Origin: Pogona vitticeps
Taxonomy: Eukaryota > Chordata > Lepidosauria > Squamata > Agamidae
Assembly: GCF_051106095.1 (NCBI RefSeq)
Contig: NC_135783.1
Coordinates: forward strand, 204,210,472-204,274,471
DNA length: 64,000 bases
Reading direction: 5' to 3'
The notes beneath the pieces were generated by a model that saw only the letters and a program-made list of their open reading frames with translations, ran no database searches and was not told the origin of the DNA. Shown here in pieces: positions 1 through 13,300 of the stretch (position 1 is its first letter; every line of letters starts with the position of its first letter). The position numbers were made by a program, and so were the translations under genes.

Positions 1-370
1 ATAACCATACATGTAACGTAGGCCCTGTGTGCCTGAAAGCACTTGTGGATCCCATGCAGCCTGACTTTTAAGATCTTGTGCTTAAAAGCCTGTTGCAAAT
101 GATTGAGCCATAATTCTTGTTAGCAATGCCAGCTAGAGCAGACCAGCTAGTCAAGTGCTGAATGTTGTCAGCATTTATATAAATCCCAGCAATCTGGTGG
201 TTATCTTTTAATTAGAAGTAGTAATATGATTTAAGCCTTAAGGATCTGTCTTTTAAATTGTTGCATGTGCATTTTGGGATAAAAATCTAGGACGTTTTCT
301 GAAGATATGACACTGAAAATTTAGATTGAAATTTACAGTGAAATTTACTGTGAACTCTTTTTGGTTCCAG
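1..370. other. FASTKD1 intron, left edge
   Basis: AT-rich intron sequence ending in the TTCCAG acceptor. I see no exon or repeat. Confidence 0.5.
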
Positions 371-502
371 GATTGCTTCCCTCCTTCACAAACATTTGGA
401 TTTGTATAAACCATCTGAACTGGCCAGAGTGACATATATTGTAACTACACTACATTTTCCCTATCGTGACCTGTACTCCAAATTACAACAGTTGCTAATT
501 GG
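371..502 (+). CDS. FASTKD1: FASTKD1 coding exon (first in window)
   Basis: Acceptor TTCCAG and donor GG|GTAAG. The exon starts with the last base of a split codon and encodes 43 whole codons ([14 protein letters not shown] onward), leaving GG. GG joins the first base (C) of the 17529 exon to make a Gly codon. The other frames have early stops. Confidence 0.88.
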
Positions 503-3500
503 GTAAGAAAGAACATTTTATTGCAAATACATTCCATTAAGCATGTTTGTTTCTTTATTCAGTTTATAGCTCCGCTTTCTTCAGTCACTGAGTCAAAGGC
601 TTTGCATATCCTTCCATCCCAGCACCAGCCATTTTCAAAGCTGTTTAACTTTGCCAAAATTGTGACACATTTCTTCAGGACACTTTGCCTTTTTGTTCAA
701 AGAACGCTTGAAAAGGTGACATAACTATCACTCAGATATCTATTTGCTGCTGACCACTTACAATTTGTTAGAAACTAGGCAGGATCTAAGACTTCTACAG
801 TAGATAAAAATAGAATGTATCTACATGTGGCGTGTGTTACTTTTGTAGAGTATGTGCCTGCTGTGCTTCCCAAAGCAGTAACTGTGGGCCCTCTGATAGT
901 GACTTTCAGAACATGAAATATTATATGCAGAGGGCAAACCCACAAAAGAAAGTGTGAGGAATTATGTTGAGAAAAATGTAGGGATCAGACTCGAGGGAGA
1001 TAGAGATTTAATGGAATAGCCTGTAAGAAAGGAAGAAATAGAAGTAATTAACAAGTTAAAATGGGGCAAAATACCAGGAGCTGATGGGTTAGGACCAGAG
1101 TATAATAAGACATTCAGAACGATGCTGTTACCCAAATTAGAAACTGTCTATAATAATATAATGAAGGGAGATGCGATTCCAGCATCATGGAAGCATTCAT
1201 TAATTATATTAATAGCAAAAAAGAATAAAGACTTAACGGACCTAGAAGCATATAGACCTATCTCTCTGTTTAATCAAAATGCAAAGGCATTTACTGCAAT
1301 ACTGGCAACCAGGATGAATAAATATATTGATAAGTACTGTATATTAAAGAGGATCAATGTGGCTTTGTAGTAGGGAAACAAATGGCCAATTTGCTGAGGA
1401 GTTTTAAATATCATACACATAATAGGAGGTTGTTCATGACTTTGTGTACCTTGGCTCAACGATCTCTGATACTCTTCCCTGGATAAACGCATTGGCAAAG
1501 TAGCTACCATGTTCTCTAGACTCACAAAGAAAGTATGGCTTAACAAGAAGCTGACAGCATATACCAACATCCAGGTCTATAGAACCTGTGTCCTGAGTAC
1601 ACTCCTGTACTGCAGTGATTCCTGGACCCTTTGTGCATGGCAGGAGATGAAGCTGAACACATTCCATATGTGTTCTCTCCGACGCATTTTTGGTATCATC
1701 TGGCAGGACAAAGTTCCAAAGAGAGCAGTCCTAGAACGAGCTGGAATGTTTAGCGTGTACACATTACTAAAACAGCAATGTCTACGTTGGCTTGGGCATG
1801 TTGTGAGAATGGCTGATGGTTGGATTCCAAAAGATCTCCTGTATGAAGAATTAGTGCAGGGAAATTGCCCCAGAGGGAGACCATAGCTGCGATACAAGGA
1901 CATCAGCAAGCAGGATCTGAAGGCCTTAGGAATAGACCTCAACAGATGGGAAAGTTTGACATCTGAGTGTTGAGCCTGGAGGCAGGCGGTGCAGCATGGC
2001 TTCTCCCAATTTGAAGAGACACTTGTCCAACAGGCCGAGGCAAAGAGGCAATCCCGAAAGCAGCAAAATCATGGAGCTGGACAGGGGACAGATTGTATTT
2101 GTCTTCAGTGTGGAAGGGGTGGTCGCTCTCTAATTGTCCTTCTCCGCCACACTAGACGCTGTGAGCACGTTTCCATAGTCTGTCGAGACTGAAGGATGCC
2201 TAAACAATAGGAAAACAAAAGTTGAAAACTGGTATAATTTCATTAGATATTTTCAAGGCCTTTGACTACGTGGAATGGCCAACATTGAAAATCATAATTT
2301 AAATATTAGGATTTGGGCAAAATTTTAGAGGTGTCATAGGGCAATTATATTCATCAAACACTGCTTCTTCTTCATGGTCTCTGTGAATGCAACACTAGTG
2401 GGTTTAATCTGTGCCTGCGCAGAGGTCTCTGGAATATTCAAGAGCTTTAGATACGTTCGCCAGGGGTCGCCCCCCTAGTACACGTGGTCTGAGGTTTCTC
2501 CTCTTGTCAAGCTCCGTTTGCCACTTGCTTCATTTCAGCTATAATCAGCAAGGAGAGAATTGTAAGAGAATTTGAACTTATTTCTCCCTAAACGGACCGC
2601 CCCCTTTCCCCCTTCCCTGCCATTTATGGCACCTCTTCCCCCATTTAAAAAGTGCACCTCGTGCTCCAATAAGATTCCTCTCACAGACGGCCACATTCTT
2701 TGCCTCTTCTGCCTGGAAGACTCATCAATCATCCACTTGCCAGTTTTGTAAAAAGTTCACTAAACAGGCTCTTAAACTCAGACAACAGCGTCTTAGATCA
2801 TTTATCTGGAAACGTTCTCTTCAACCAACTCAAACTATGGAATCTTCTCAAATTTCCCAGCCTCCTAAAGATCTCCGGGATTACCAGCCGCTTCTCCAAT
2901 TTCTAAGTCGATCCCAAGTCTAAACCTAAATCGACTTTGAAACCTAAGTCTTCGACTTCAGCAAAATCCACCCCACTACTGACTCCTCTCTCTCAACATC
3001 GGAGCGCCCTAAGCCTAAGACATCAAAGAAATCATCTTCCGACTCTCGGCACTCTAAACATACCTTGGTACTGGAGACGGTCCCTCTATCGGACCAGCCT
3101 ACAGTTTGTCTTGACCCTCCACATGAGACCTTCTTACCACCTTCTGGTCAACCACTACTTGCACAATCTCCATCTTCGGCAATCACCTCGGCTGAGGTCA
3201 CTGTCATTTCTCAGTCGGCACTTTCGAGCCCCAAATCTACAGGTTGCTCCATATCTGTTGGTGATTCTGAGTCGCTGTCTGCTGTACCCAGCATATCACC
3301 CCCGCATGAGCAGCTAAGGAAGACTCATCATATGCCTGATACTTGCCATTCTGATGCCTATCCAATGCACCCCTCGAGTCCAACGGGGCCTTTGGCATCT
3401 TGAGAGCCTCTCTCTCGATCCAGCTACTCGAAGCGGGTTATGCTCTACGAACCCAGACTGTATTATGAGCCTCCACTTAAGCGCTCTTGGCATCGAGCTT

Positions 3501-6500
3501 ATTGGTACTATCAGCCTGATACCGAGTTCTGCATTGAACCCAGATTTCTCTTGACATTGATATTATTATCTGTCTGACATGTCTGGTTCTTCACCTCCTT
3601 GATACCGGTTTCATGATTATTATTATACCTCGTCTGACAATGATACCGTACCGCCTCCTCCAGTACTGAAGTCCCACAGACCTTGTAAGAGGACCCATCC
3701 CGAGCCTCTCCAAGAACATCTCACGGTACCAAAATGATCCCGTGCTCTTGTTAAAGCTTCTTTGCTTACTGTAGAACCCACTATGCTCTCTAGGAGATGC
3801 GCTTATGGCTGTTTGGACCACACACCTCATTTATCTCTTCCCACCCATCCCTCTTCTTCTCAGAACAATAGCCAAAATCCATCAAGATCGCTCCAACAGA
3901 ATCCTCATTGTTCCCTGATGGCCCAGGCAACCGTGGTTCACCATGCTCAGAGCCATCTCCACAGATTAACTCTGACTGCCTCTCGTTCCTCACCGCCTCT
4001 CTCAGCATCAAGGCAGGACTCACCACCTTGATCTCAACACTCAACCTTGATAAATACCATCTTGGCTAATGCCTGAAAACCTGCTACGACACAACTTTAT
4101 TCCTATAAATGGGCTGCTTTCATGAAATTTGCACTCCCACATCATCTTCCAACCTATCCAACTACTCTTGAGGCAGTCCTTGAGTTCCTGTCTCATCTTT
4201 TTCACAAACAACTCTCCGTCTCTACTCTCAAGGTTTATGTTTCGGCGATTATAGCGCATCAACCTCAAGATTCCACTGCAGCTTTGCTCTTCTGTCATCC
4301 TATGTTAAAACTCTTCCTTAAAGGTGTCTCCTATATGCGACCTTTCGCACCTCCCCCACCTCCACAATGGTTGTTACATACTGTTCTTCAATGTCTTACC
4401 CGTTCCCTGTTTGAACCGCTTGCTACTACATCAGAGCACTTCCTCTCCCTGAAGGCTCTCTTCCTAGTAGCCATTACCTCCGCTCGCAGAGCTTCTGAAC
4501 CAGTTGCTCTTTGAGTAGACCCTCCATTCCTCCAATTCCACCCAGATATGGTTACCATTTTTCCTGATGTTTCCTTTCTTCCAAAGATTGTATCGGACTT
4601 TCACCTCACCCAACCTATCATTCTACCTACCTTTTTTCCATCACCTACGACTGACCTCGAGCGATCCTTGCACACGTTGGATGTCAGATGAGCCTTTGCA
4701 TTTTATATCTCATGGGCTTCCTCCTACCACAAATCCAAGAGACTTTTTGTGACTTCACACCTCCCTTGTAGAGGTTCTCGTATCTCAGCTCAAACTGTCC
4801 CCTGCTGGATTGTTACGACCATAAAGTTGGCATACCAGCTCGCTAAAAAGCCTCTGCCTACAGGCATTAAGGCTCATTCTACCAGGGGTCTAGCTACTTC
4901 CACGGCTTTCCTTCGTGGAGTACCACTCCTGGACATTTGTAAAGCTGCTACTTGGGCAACACCATCCACATTTGCCACTCATTACTGCCTTGATGTCAGG
5001 GCCAAGTAAGATGCAGCGTTTGGTAGAGCTGTACTTTCTTCTGTTCTTCTGTGACGTCCCTCCTCTCCAGTCAGTCAACTTAATCACCTGTTCGTGTGCA
5101 TTCACAGAGACCACGAAGAAGAAAGAGAGGTTGCTTACCTGTAACTCTAATTCTTCATGTGGTCATCTGAATTCACGCTTCCTGCCTGTCTTCCCCTCTG
5201 TCCGTAACGTCTATCTCACCTTTGATGCAGCAGCGGGCTGTTCTTCGGAACTGAGATAATTGCCACGATGGGTGGACCATGTGTACTAAGGAGGCAGTCC
5301 CTGGCGAACGTATCTAAAGTTCTAGAATATTCTGGAGACCTCTGCACAGGTGCAGATTAAACCCATTAGTGTGAATTCACAGATGGCCACTTGAAGAACC
5401 AGAGTTTGTGAATTTCATTGTATGTGTATATACTTACAATGACAATAAATTATTATTATTTACAGGTAAGTAACTTCCCTATTTGTTATTGTAAATGATG
5501 GTCAAACTAACAGAACAAATATCCCTTGGCTGGGGTACTAGACAAGTGTCCCCTTTCCCCAGTTTTGTTCTCAATAGTTATAGAAATGTTAATGAATGCT
5601 ATTAGGAAAGATAATTCAATCTGTGGCATAGGGACCAGTGATAAGACTAAAATTAGTTTATTTGCAGATGATTCTTTTATCAATTGACAATCCCTTAAGA
5701 GTGATGGATGGGGTAAAATTACATTTAGCAGAGTTTGGAGAGATAACCAGGCTATAGGTAAATTGGCGGAAATAAGAGATAATGATGGTTAATTATAATA
5801 AGGAAGAAAAAGATCTATTCAGGGGAAAATTTAATATTAAGCTTGGGAATTTAAGTGTTTTAGGATTACATATACCAAAGAATCTACGTATCTGGATTAA
5901 GAGAAGAAAAATTCAAGAGATTGAAATGCGAAATGAAGAATAAATTGGAAGATTAAAGAAAAATCAAATTATCATGGTTTGGCAGGCTAGCCCTGGTTAA
6001 AATGATTTTACCCAAGATTAATGTTTTATTTAAGATGCTACCAATAGAATTACCTGAAGAAGATATTAAAGATTTGCAGTTTATGATTAATAAGTTTTGT
6101 AATGGAGATAAAAAGGCAAGAAGTACCAAGAGGAGATGGTATAAGGCTCAGAAGGTAGGAGGGATGGGGCTTCCTAATTTAAAGAATTATTATGTAGCCA
6201 ATAAGTTAAGACACATCGGATATATCATTGCACATCCTAATAAAGTAATATGGTGGGGTTTGGAGTCAATTGAGCTACAGTGGTGCCTCGCATTACAACG
6301 TTAATTCGTTCCAGTGAAATTGCTGTAGAATGAAAACGTAATGCGAAAATAAAAAGCCCATTGAAACGCATTGAAACCCTTTCAGTGCGTTCCAATGGGC
6401 TGGAAACTCACTGTCCAGCGAAGATCCTCCATAGGGTGGCCATTTTCGGTGCCTGTGCGGCAAGGAATCTGTCCAAGAAAACAGCGGGGAGCCATTTTAT

Positions 6501-7291
6501 TTAACCGGCGGCCATTTTGAAACCGCCGATCAGCTGTCCAGGGAACCGATCATCACAAAGCGAAAAACCCCTATTTAGACCATCGTTTTGCGATCGCAAA
6601 AAGATTGTCGTAATGTGGTTCCGTCGTAATGCGGGGCAATTGTAAAGCGAGGCACGACTGTATATCTAAATTTTGAGAATATTATTTTTGAAACATATAA
6701 TAAAAATAGAGGTAAAATAAAAGGTAATCCTTTCCTGAAAAATATGGTATTAATTTGGCATAAGTACAAGAATATGTTCAGTCCACTAATACAGTGGTGC
6801 CTCGCTTAACGAGCACCCTGTTTAACGAATCCGCATAGCGATGCGGATTTTGAGATCAAAAAACCGATCGCATTGCTTCCCCACTATCATCCCAAAGGCC
6901 CCGCTGATCAGCTGTGTTGCGGGGTGGAGAGAGCGAGCCCTGAAACACAGCTGATGGGCGGGGGTTTCCAAAGATTGCGGGATGCCAGCTTAAAAAACCC
7001 CCACCGACCAGCTGTACTTCAGGGCGCTCTCTCTCTCTCTCTCCCCTTGCAGGTCCAGCCTGGGCAGGGAGACTGAGGCACCCCGCCGCCACCCTGGCCG
7101 TAGCGGCGCGGTGCCTCGGTCTCCCCGCCCAGGCTGGACCTGCAAGGGGAGAGAAAGAGAGCATGCGGCAGCGGGGGCTGGCTCTCGGAGGGAAGAGAGA
7201 GCCAGCCCGAAGCACAGCTGATGGGCAGAGTTTTGCAAAGATCTCAGGGAAGCCAGCTTTGCAAACCCCTGCTGACTTCAGTGCACGGGCG

Positions 7292-7322
<31 letters not shown>

Positions 7323-10300
7323 CCCTTGCAGGTCCACCGCGCGGTCCCTCAGTCTCCCTGCCCAGGCTGGACCTGCAAGGGGAGAGAAAGAGAGAGCGGC
7401 GGCGGGGTTTGCGAAGCTGGCTTCCCCGCCATCTTTGCAAACACCCGCCCATCAGAGAGCCAGCCCGAAGCACAGCTGATGGGGGGGTTGCAAACATCGC
7501 GGGAAGCCAGCTTTACAAACCCCCACCGACTTCGGTGCACTCTCTCTCTCTCTCTCTCTCTCTCCCCTCGCAACTCCAGCCTGGGCAGGGAGACTCAGTC
7601 ACCCTGGCCGTGGCGGCATGGTGCCTCGGTCTCCCTGCCCAGGCTGGACCTGCAAGGGGTGGAGAGAGAGAGAGCGGCCGAAGCACAGCTGATCGGCAGT
7701 TCCAAAATTGCCGCCCGCTGTGTTGCCTCGCTTTAGAGGCACCGGCCGGATGGCGGATTTTCACTTAAAGGTGAGTTTTCTCCCCATAGGAACGCATTAA
7801 ACATGTTTTAATGCGTTTCTATGGGGTTTTTAGTCCCGAATAGCGACAAATCCATATAGCGACGATTTTTTCGGAACAGATTATCGTCGCTATGCGGGGC
7901 ACCACTGTATCACCTTTATGTTCAGTGACTGAACTGGAAATCTTTCCTAGGAATCTGAAAAATCTGGAGTGTGTGTTAAGAAGACGGCAAGTATTCAGAT
8001 TAAAGGATTGGATAGAAAGGATGGGGAGTAAAGAACAAATAAAAACATTTTAGAACGGGAGAAGTTGTCATGATTCAGTGTGTAGCAGTTAGAGAATTGG
8101 ACAAAAGACTGGTTGAGGAAAAATTGTAAATATAAGGAAGTTACAAAGTTTGAGGAAATGTTATTACAAAAGGAAAATCTAGCAGAAAACAAAGCTTTGA
8201 AAGGTATAGTAAGTAAAATTTACAAAATATTAATTGAAGCAGAAGATCAACAGGATCCCCTGAGAGTTTTATGGGAACATGATATGAGGGAAGTAATAAA
8301 CACTGAGAGATGGAATATGGAATGTAAGAACAGTGAAATCCATGTCTATAAGATTTAAAGAGAATTTTTATGATTGTTTGGCAATGGTATCTAACATCAG
8401 TGAAACTAAATCAAATAAATAAAATGGGGCGGAGCTTGTCACTGCACTGTTTGGCTGCACTCGGGTGAAGCTCCTGAGGAATGCCGAAAACCGACCAGCT
8501 TGGCACCCTTAAGGGACCAAAAGGGTGGAGGAAGAGCTAGGAGAAGTTCTTCTGGACCGAACGTGGGCATCGGAGGAAGAATTGAGGGGCGGCGGCCTGT
8601 CTTTTTTCCCTCTGAAGAGATCCACGAGGCACAAGCTGGAACGGAAGCGCCATCTTGGTGACAAAAAGCAGTGAGTACTCCGGAATGTCCGAGGAAAGAG
8701 GAGAGCTGATGATTGCAGTTAAAAATGGACAATAATAAATAAAACTTGGAGCCTTTTAAGCTAATGAACTGATAAAAGAGATAAGACCGAAAGAAAGCTT
8801 AGAAGCGGCAAATCTTTTGAAGCACGGTCCTATTTTAATGAACTAGCCTAAAAGCGAAACTAACTCTGGCTGGACCGTGCCAAGGTCAGAAAAATAAGAC
8901 TGTGCCTGGGAATTGCTGATGAACTAAATAATTGTGGACTGATCCTGTTTGACTGTGGCAAAGTACTTGACAGAACTTTTAATAACAGATCGAGTACCGA
9001 AGCTTTGAGACGACATGTTATCTTTGTGGGGGGAAAATTTCCCCCCCGCCACATACTTTGTTAAGTGGATTTACAATGTACAATCGACTCTGCTAGATAG
9101 ACTGTGTATGGGGAGCAGACGACACCTACTGGAGGAAAGCAGAATATCATTGCCAGGTTTATTTCTACGGAGAGAAAACTCCCCCCCCTCTTGCTTTGTC
9201 TGCTGAAAGGAGAAGCCGTTGTTAAGTGGATGCACAATGTATTGAACTGGATAGACTGTGCGTGAGGAGAGGAAGACACCTACTGGAGGAAAGCAGAATA
9301 TTATTGGCAGATTTTATATATCTAATTGACTTTGGAGCTTTTTTCCCTTTTCTTCAGAGATTTTGCAACAAGAACGAAACTGAACTGTGGAAATATTGAG
9401 GTGGGAAAGGCAAGATCTCTTTTCTTCCTTTCTTTGTTTCTTCTTCTTATCCTTTTCTACTAATCTGGTTTTGGAAAAAACAGTAGAAGTTGGAAATACC
9501 GGAAGATTGCCTTTTATCTGGGTGAGGCTGCATATGGTTTGAATTCCCTGCTGTGTTAGCGCATCCAACTGTTTGGTTAAAAACCCCTGGGACACTAGAA
9601 CTCTCCACGATATTAACTCTTGGGCTTTTGGGGTTCTACGGAGCCTGGATCCTCACAGAAGGACTTGGTGGACAATTCAAGAGATGTGGTATATGGAAGT
9701 TGAAATTTAAAGTGTTAATTTAAAAAAAAAAAACCTGTGATATATATATATATTACAATATTGGGCAAAGATTTGGGAAGGTTAAGGGAAGGTGGTTGAT
9801 AGTAGGTTTTGAATTTGGGTTGATTTCATAATGGCTGCAAAGAGACCGAACCCCAACCCTAAATCCCAAACACCAGGAACCTCTCCAGCCCAAACATCAG
9901 CACTAGGGAAATTAACCTCTCAGGAATCAGAAAAGTCTGATAAAGAATGGCAGACCACTATGCAGAATCTGCTGTCCACAGGATTTGATCAAATTAATCG
10001 ACGATTGACCGAAATGACAAACCAAATGACGTATATACAGGCAGAATTGACTGAGACAAAGGAGCAGGTAACACAAATTAAAACTAAAACACAAGATATA
10101 GAAGGGAAAATGAAAAATACAGACGCCAGACTAGATAAAGCTGAAGAAAGTGTACAGCAGATACAGAGAGACCAAAGGCAATGCCAGGACAGGCTAATAA
10201 TGCTGGAAATGGAATGTGCTTTTAAGATGCTAAGAATCCAAAATGTACCAGAAAAGGGATCTGAGGACTTGGAGACAGTAATGAGTGAAGCCCTCGCACC

Positions 10301-13300
10301 AGCAATAGAGATGGATGTAGCGGAATTCCGCCAAGGTCTGGAAGCAGCCTTCAGAGTGAGTACAGCATATGTGAGAAAAAATAATTTACCTAAAGAAGTA
10401 CATTTGAGATTCACGAAGAAGGCAATCAGGGATAAGGTTTTAAGGGCTTCACAAGAAAAACAATTGATAATAGAAGACAAGAAAATTAATGTCTTAAAGC
10501 AAATCCCATGGCAAGTGAGACAGAGAAGAAAGGAATATGCATCTTTGGCACAGCTACTCCAACAAAATGGAATCTCATATAGATGGCTAACACCAGAAGG
10601 GCTATTTTTTCGGATTGATACACAGAGATACAACATAACATCCCCGATGAAGGCACAAAACTTCATAGAAAAAAATGAGAAGAAGCTAAAAAAAACTGAC
10701 AACAAGGAATCAGAAGAAAGATCTCGAGAGGAACAAAGCCAACTATCACAAGCAGAATCAGAAACAGAGACAGAAGAACAAGAAGCAATAGAGCCAAGAT
10801 GTACTAGAAGCATGATGAAGAAAAAACAAAAGGATAGTAATTTAAATCAAGATGACTAGAAAACAACTGAAGATTTTATCAGTAAACGTAAACGGCCTAA
10901 ACTCACCCCAAAAGCGAAAAAAGATCTTTCTACAACTGCAGAAACAGAAATCTGATGTTATATGCATCCAAGAAACGCATGTGAAAAGAAAGGATTTGAA
11001 ATTATTAGAATGGCCAAGATTAGGAAAACTATTTGCGGCTTCAGACGTGAGCAAAAAGAAGAAAGGAGTAGGTATTTTTATTAAGAAGGAATGGGAGCCC
11101 TCCCTGATTTTTGCCTCAGAGGATGGAAGGATAGTAATGGTGGAAATCCAAAGAGAATCTAAGAAATTCCTAATAGTCAATATTTATGCACCAAATGGAA
11201 ATCAAGAAAACTTTTATAAACAATTGCAGCGAGAATTGGCAAATAAAGAGTATGATCATTACTGCATAATTGGAGATTATAATGCTGTTTTCGACAGAGA
11301 ACTAGACACAAAAACAGAAAAATCTAGTAGAAAGAAGAGAAGCACAATTCCAAGAAATTTCCTACAATTAGCAGAAGAATTAAATATGGTGGATGCATGG
11401 AGAACATGTAATCCAAAGACAAGGGATTACACTTTCTACTCTAACAGGCATAAATCGTGGTCAAGGATTGATACATGTTGGATATCAACAAACCTAATGA
11501 AAGAGTTGGAACAAATACATATCTTACCGAATACATTTGCAGACCATAACCCAATTTTGTTACAAATAGGAAGTAGAACAAGAGAATTCACTTGGAAGCT
11601 GAATATATTACATCTAAAAAATGAAAAATTTAAGAAACAAGTAAAAGAAGAAATGGACTTTTTCTTTAAACAGAATATGAGACCAGATATCTCAATGTTT
11701 ATGATATGGGAGGCAAGTAAGGCCTTTTTTAGAGGAATAGCCATAAGATTTGCAGCTAAACAAAAAAGAGAAAGACAGAAAAAATATGAGACTCTGGAAA
11801 GTAGATTAGCCATAGAGGAGAGGCAGTTGAAACAAAACCCAACAAACAAAGAACTTATAGAGAAGATAAAACTTACACAACATCAGATAAATATATTGCT
11901 CACTGAAGAAACCGCAAAGAAGTTCAAATTTGCAAAGCAAATTTTTTTTGAGAATGCAAATAAACCAGGAAGATGGTTAGCATACAAATTAAGGAAAGAG
12001 AAGGAGAAGACAATAATCCAAACTTTGAAAGACGAAAAGGGAACAGAAAAATTCAAACAGGAAGAAATAAAGAAAATTGCTGAAGATTTTTATAGGAAGT
12101 TATATGAGAAAAAAGAAGTGGATGGAGAAGCCCAGGAAGAATATTTGTTGAAGCACAATAAAATGAAATTGACTAAAGAACAAATTCAGGCCTTAAATGA
12201 GCCTATAACGTATGCAGAAATTACAGAAGCCCTTAAAAAACAAAAAAATGGGAAAGCACCAGGCCCAGATGGACTACCAGCAGAATACTACAAAGAACTG
12301 GAAGAGGTGCTTCTCCAGCCATTTAAAAAGCTTCTAGAATGCATTGAAGAAGAAGGGAAAATACCAGCAACATGGACTGAAGCAACAATCTCTCTTATAC
12401 ATAAGGAAAACACGGAAGGTAAAGAAATACAAAATTATAGGCCAATTTCATTGTTGAATGTGGACTACAAAATATATGCGACTATCCTGGCAACTAGATT
12501 GAAAAGAATTTTAACCCACTTGATACATCAAGACCAGTCTGGGTTTCTCCCTAAAAGACAGATGAAGAATAATATAAGGATAGTTTTAAATGCCCTGGAA
12601 TACTATGAAGTACACCCGGAGAAACAGATGGCTATGATATTCTTGGATGCGGAAAAAGCATTTGATAATCTTGACTGGAATTTTATGATGCACACATTGA
12701 AAACACTGCAGGTTGGAGAAAGATTTATGAAACTAATTAAAGCAATATATACGGAGCAAAAGGCAAAAGTAAAAATCAATGGCGAACTATCAAAAGAAAT
12801 CCAAATACAGAAAGGTACTAGACAGGGGTGCCCACTCTCCCCACTCCTGTTTATTTTGACTCTGGAAATACTAAACGAACAAATTAGAAACAAAAAAGAA
12901 TTGAAAGGATTAAAAGTGAAAGGTCAAGTCTACAAACTCCAGGCCTTTGCGGATGATTTAGTTATCATATTGGAAGAACCATTGGATTCAATAGAGGACC
13001 TGATGACAACGTTAAGAATTTTTGGTGACATGGCAGGAATGAGAATAAACCAAAAGAAGACTAAATTACTTACCAAAAACATGAGAGAACATGAAAGACA
13101 AGAGCTAATAGAGAAGACGAACTTTCATGAGGAGAAGAAAATTCGATATTTAGGAATACAAATTACAAAGAAGACAAGTACATTATTCAAAGATAACTAC
13201 ATGAAACTAATGAAGGAGATACAGAACAATTTGGAGAAATGGGACAAATTACAACTATCGTTGTTGGGAAGAATTGCAGCAATTAAAATGACTATTTTAC

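Noticed and set aside
6856-7768. Long GC-rich open frames on both strands
   Set aside because: They lie in the palindromic CT-tract core of a MITE and repeat the same peptides; no protein family seen.
9989-10813. 274-codon minus-strand open frame
   Set aside because: Antisense shadow of L1 ORF1; Ser/Leu/Cys-rich composition typical of reversed lysine/glutamate-rich coding DNA.
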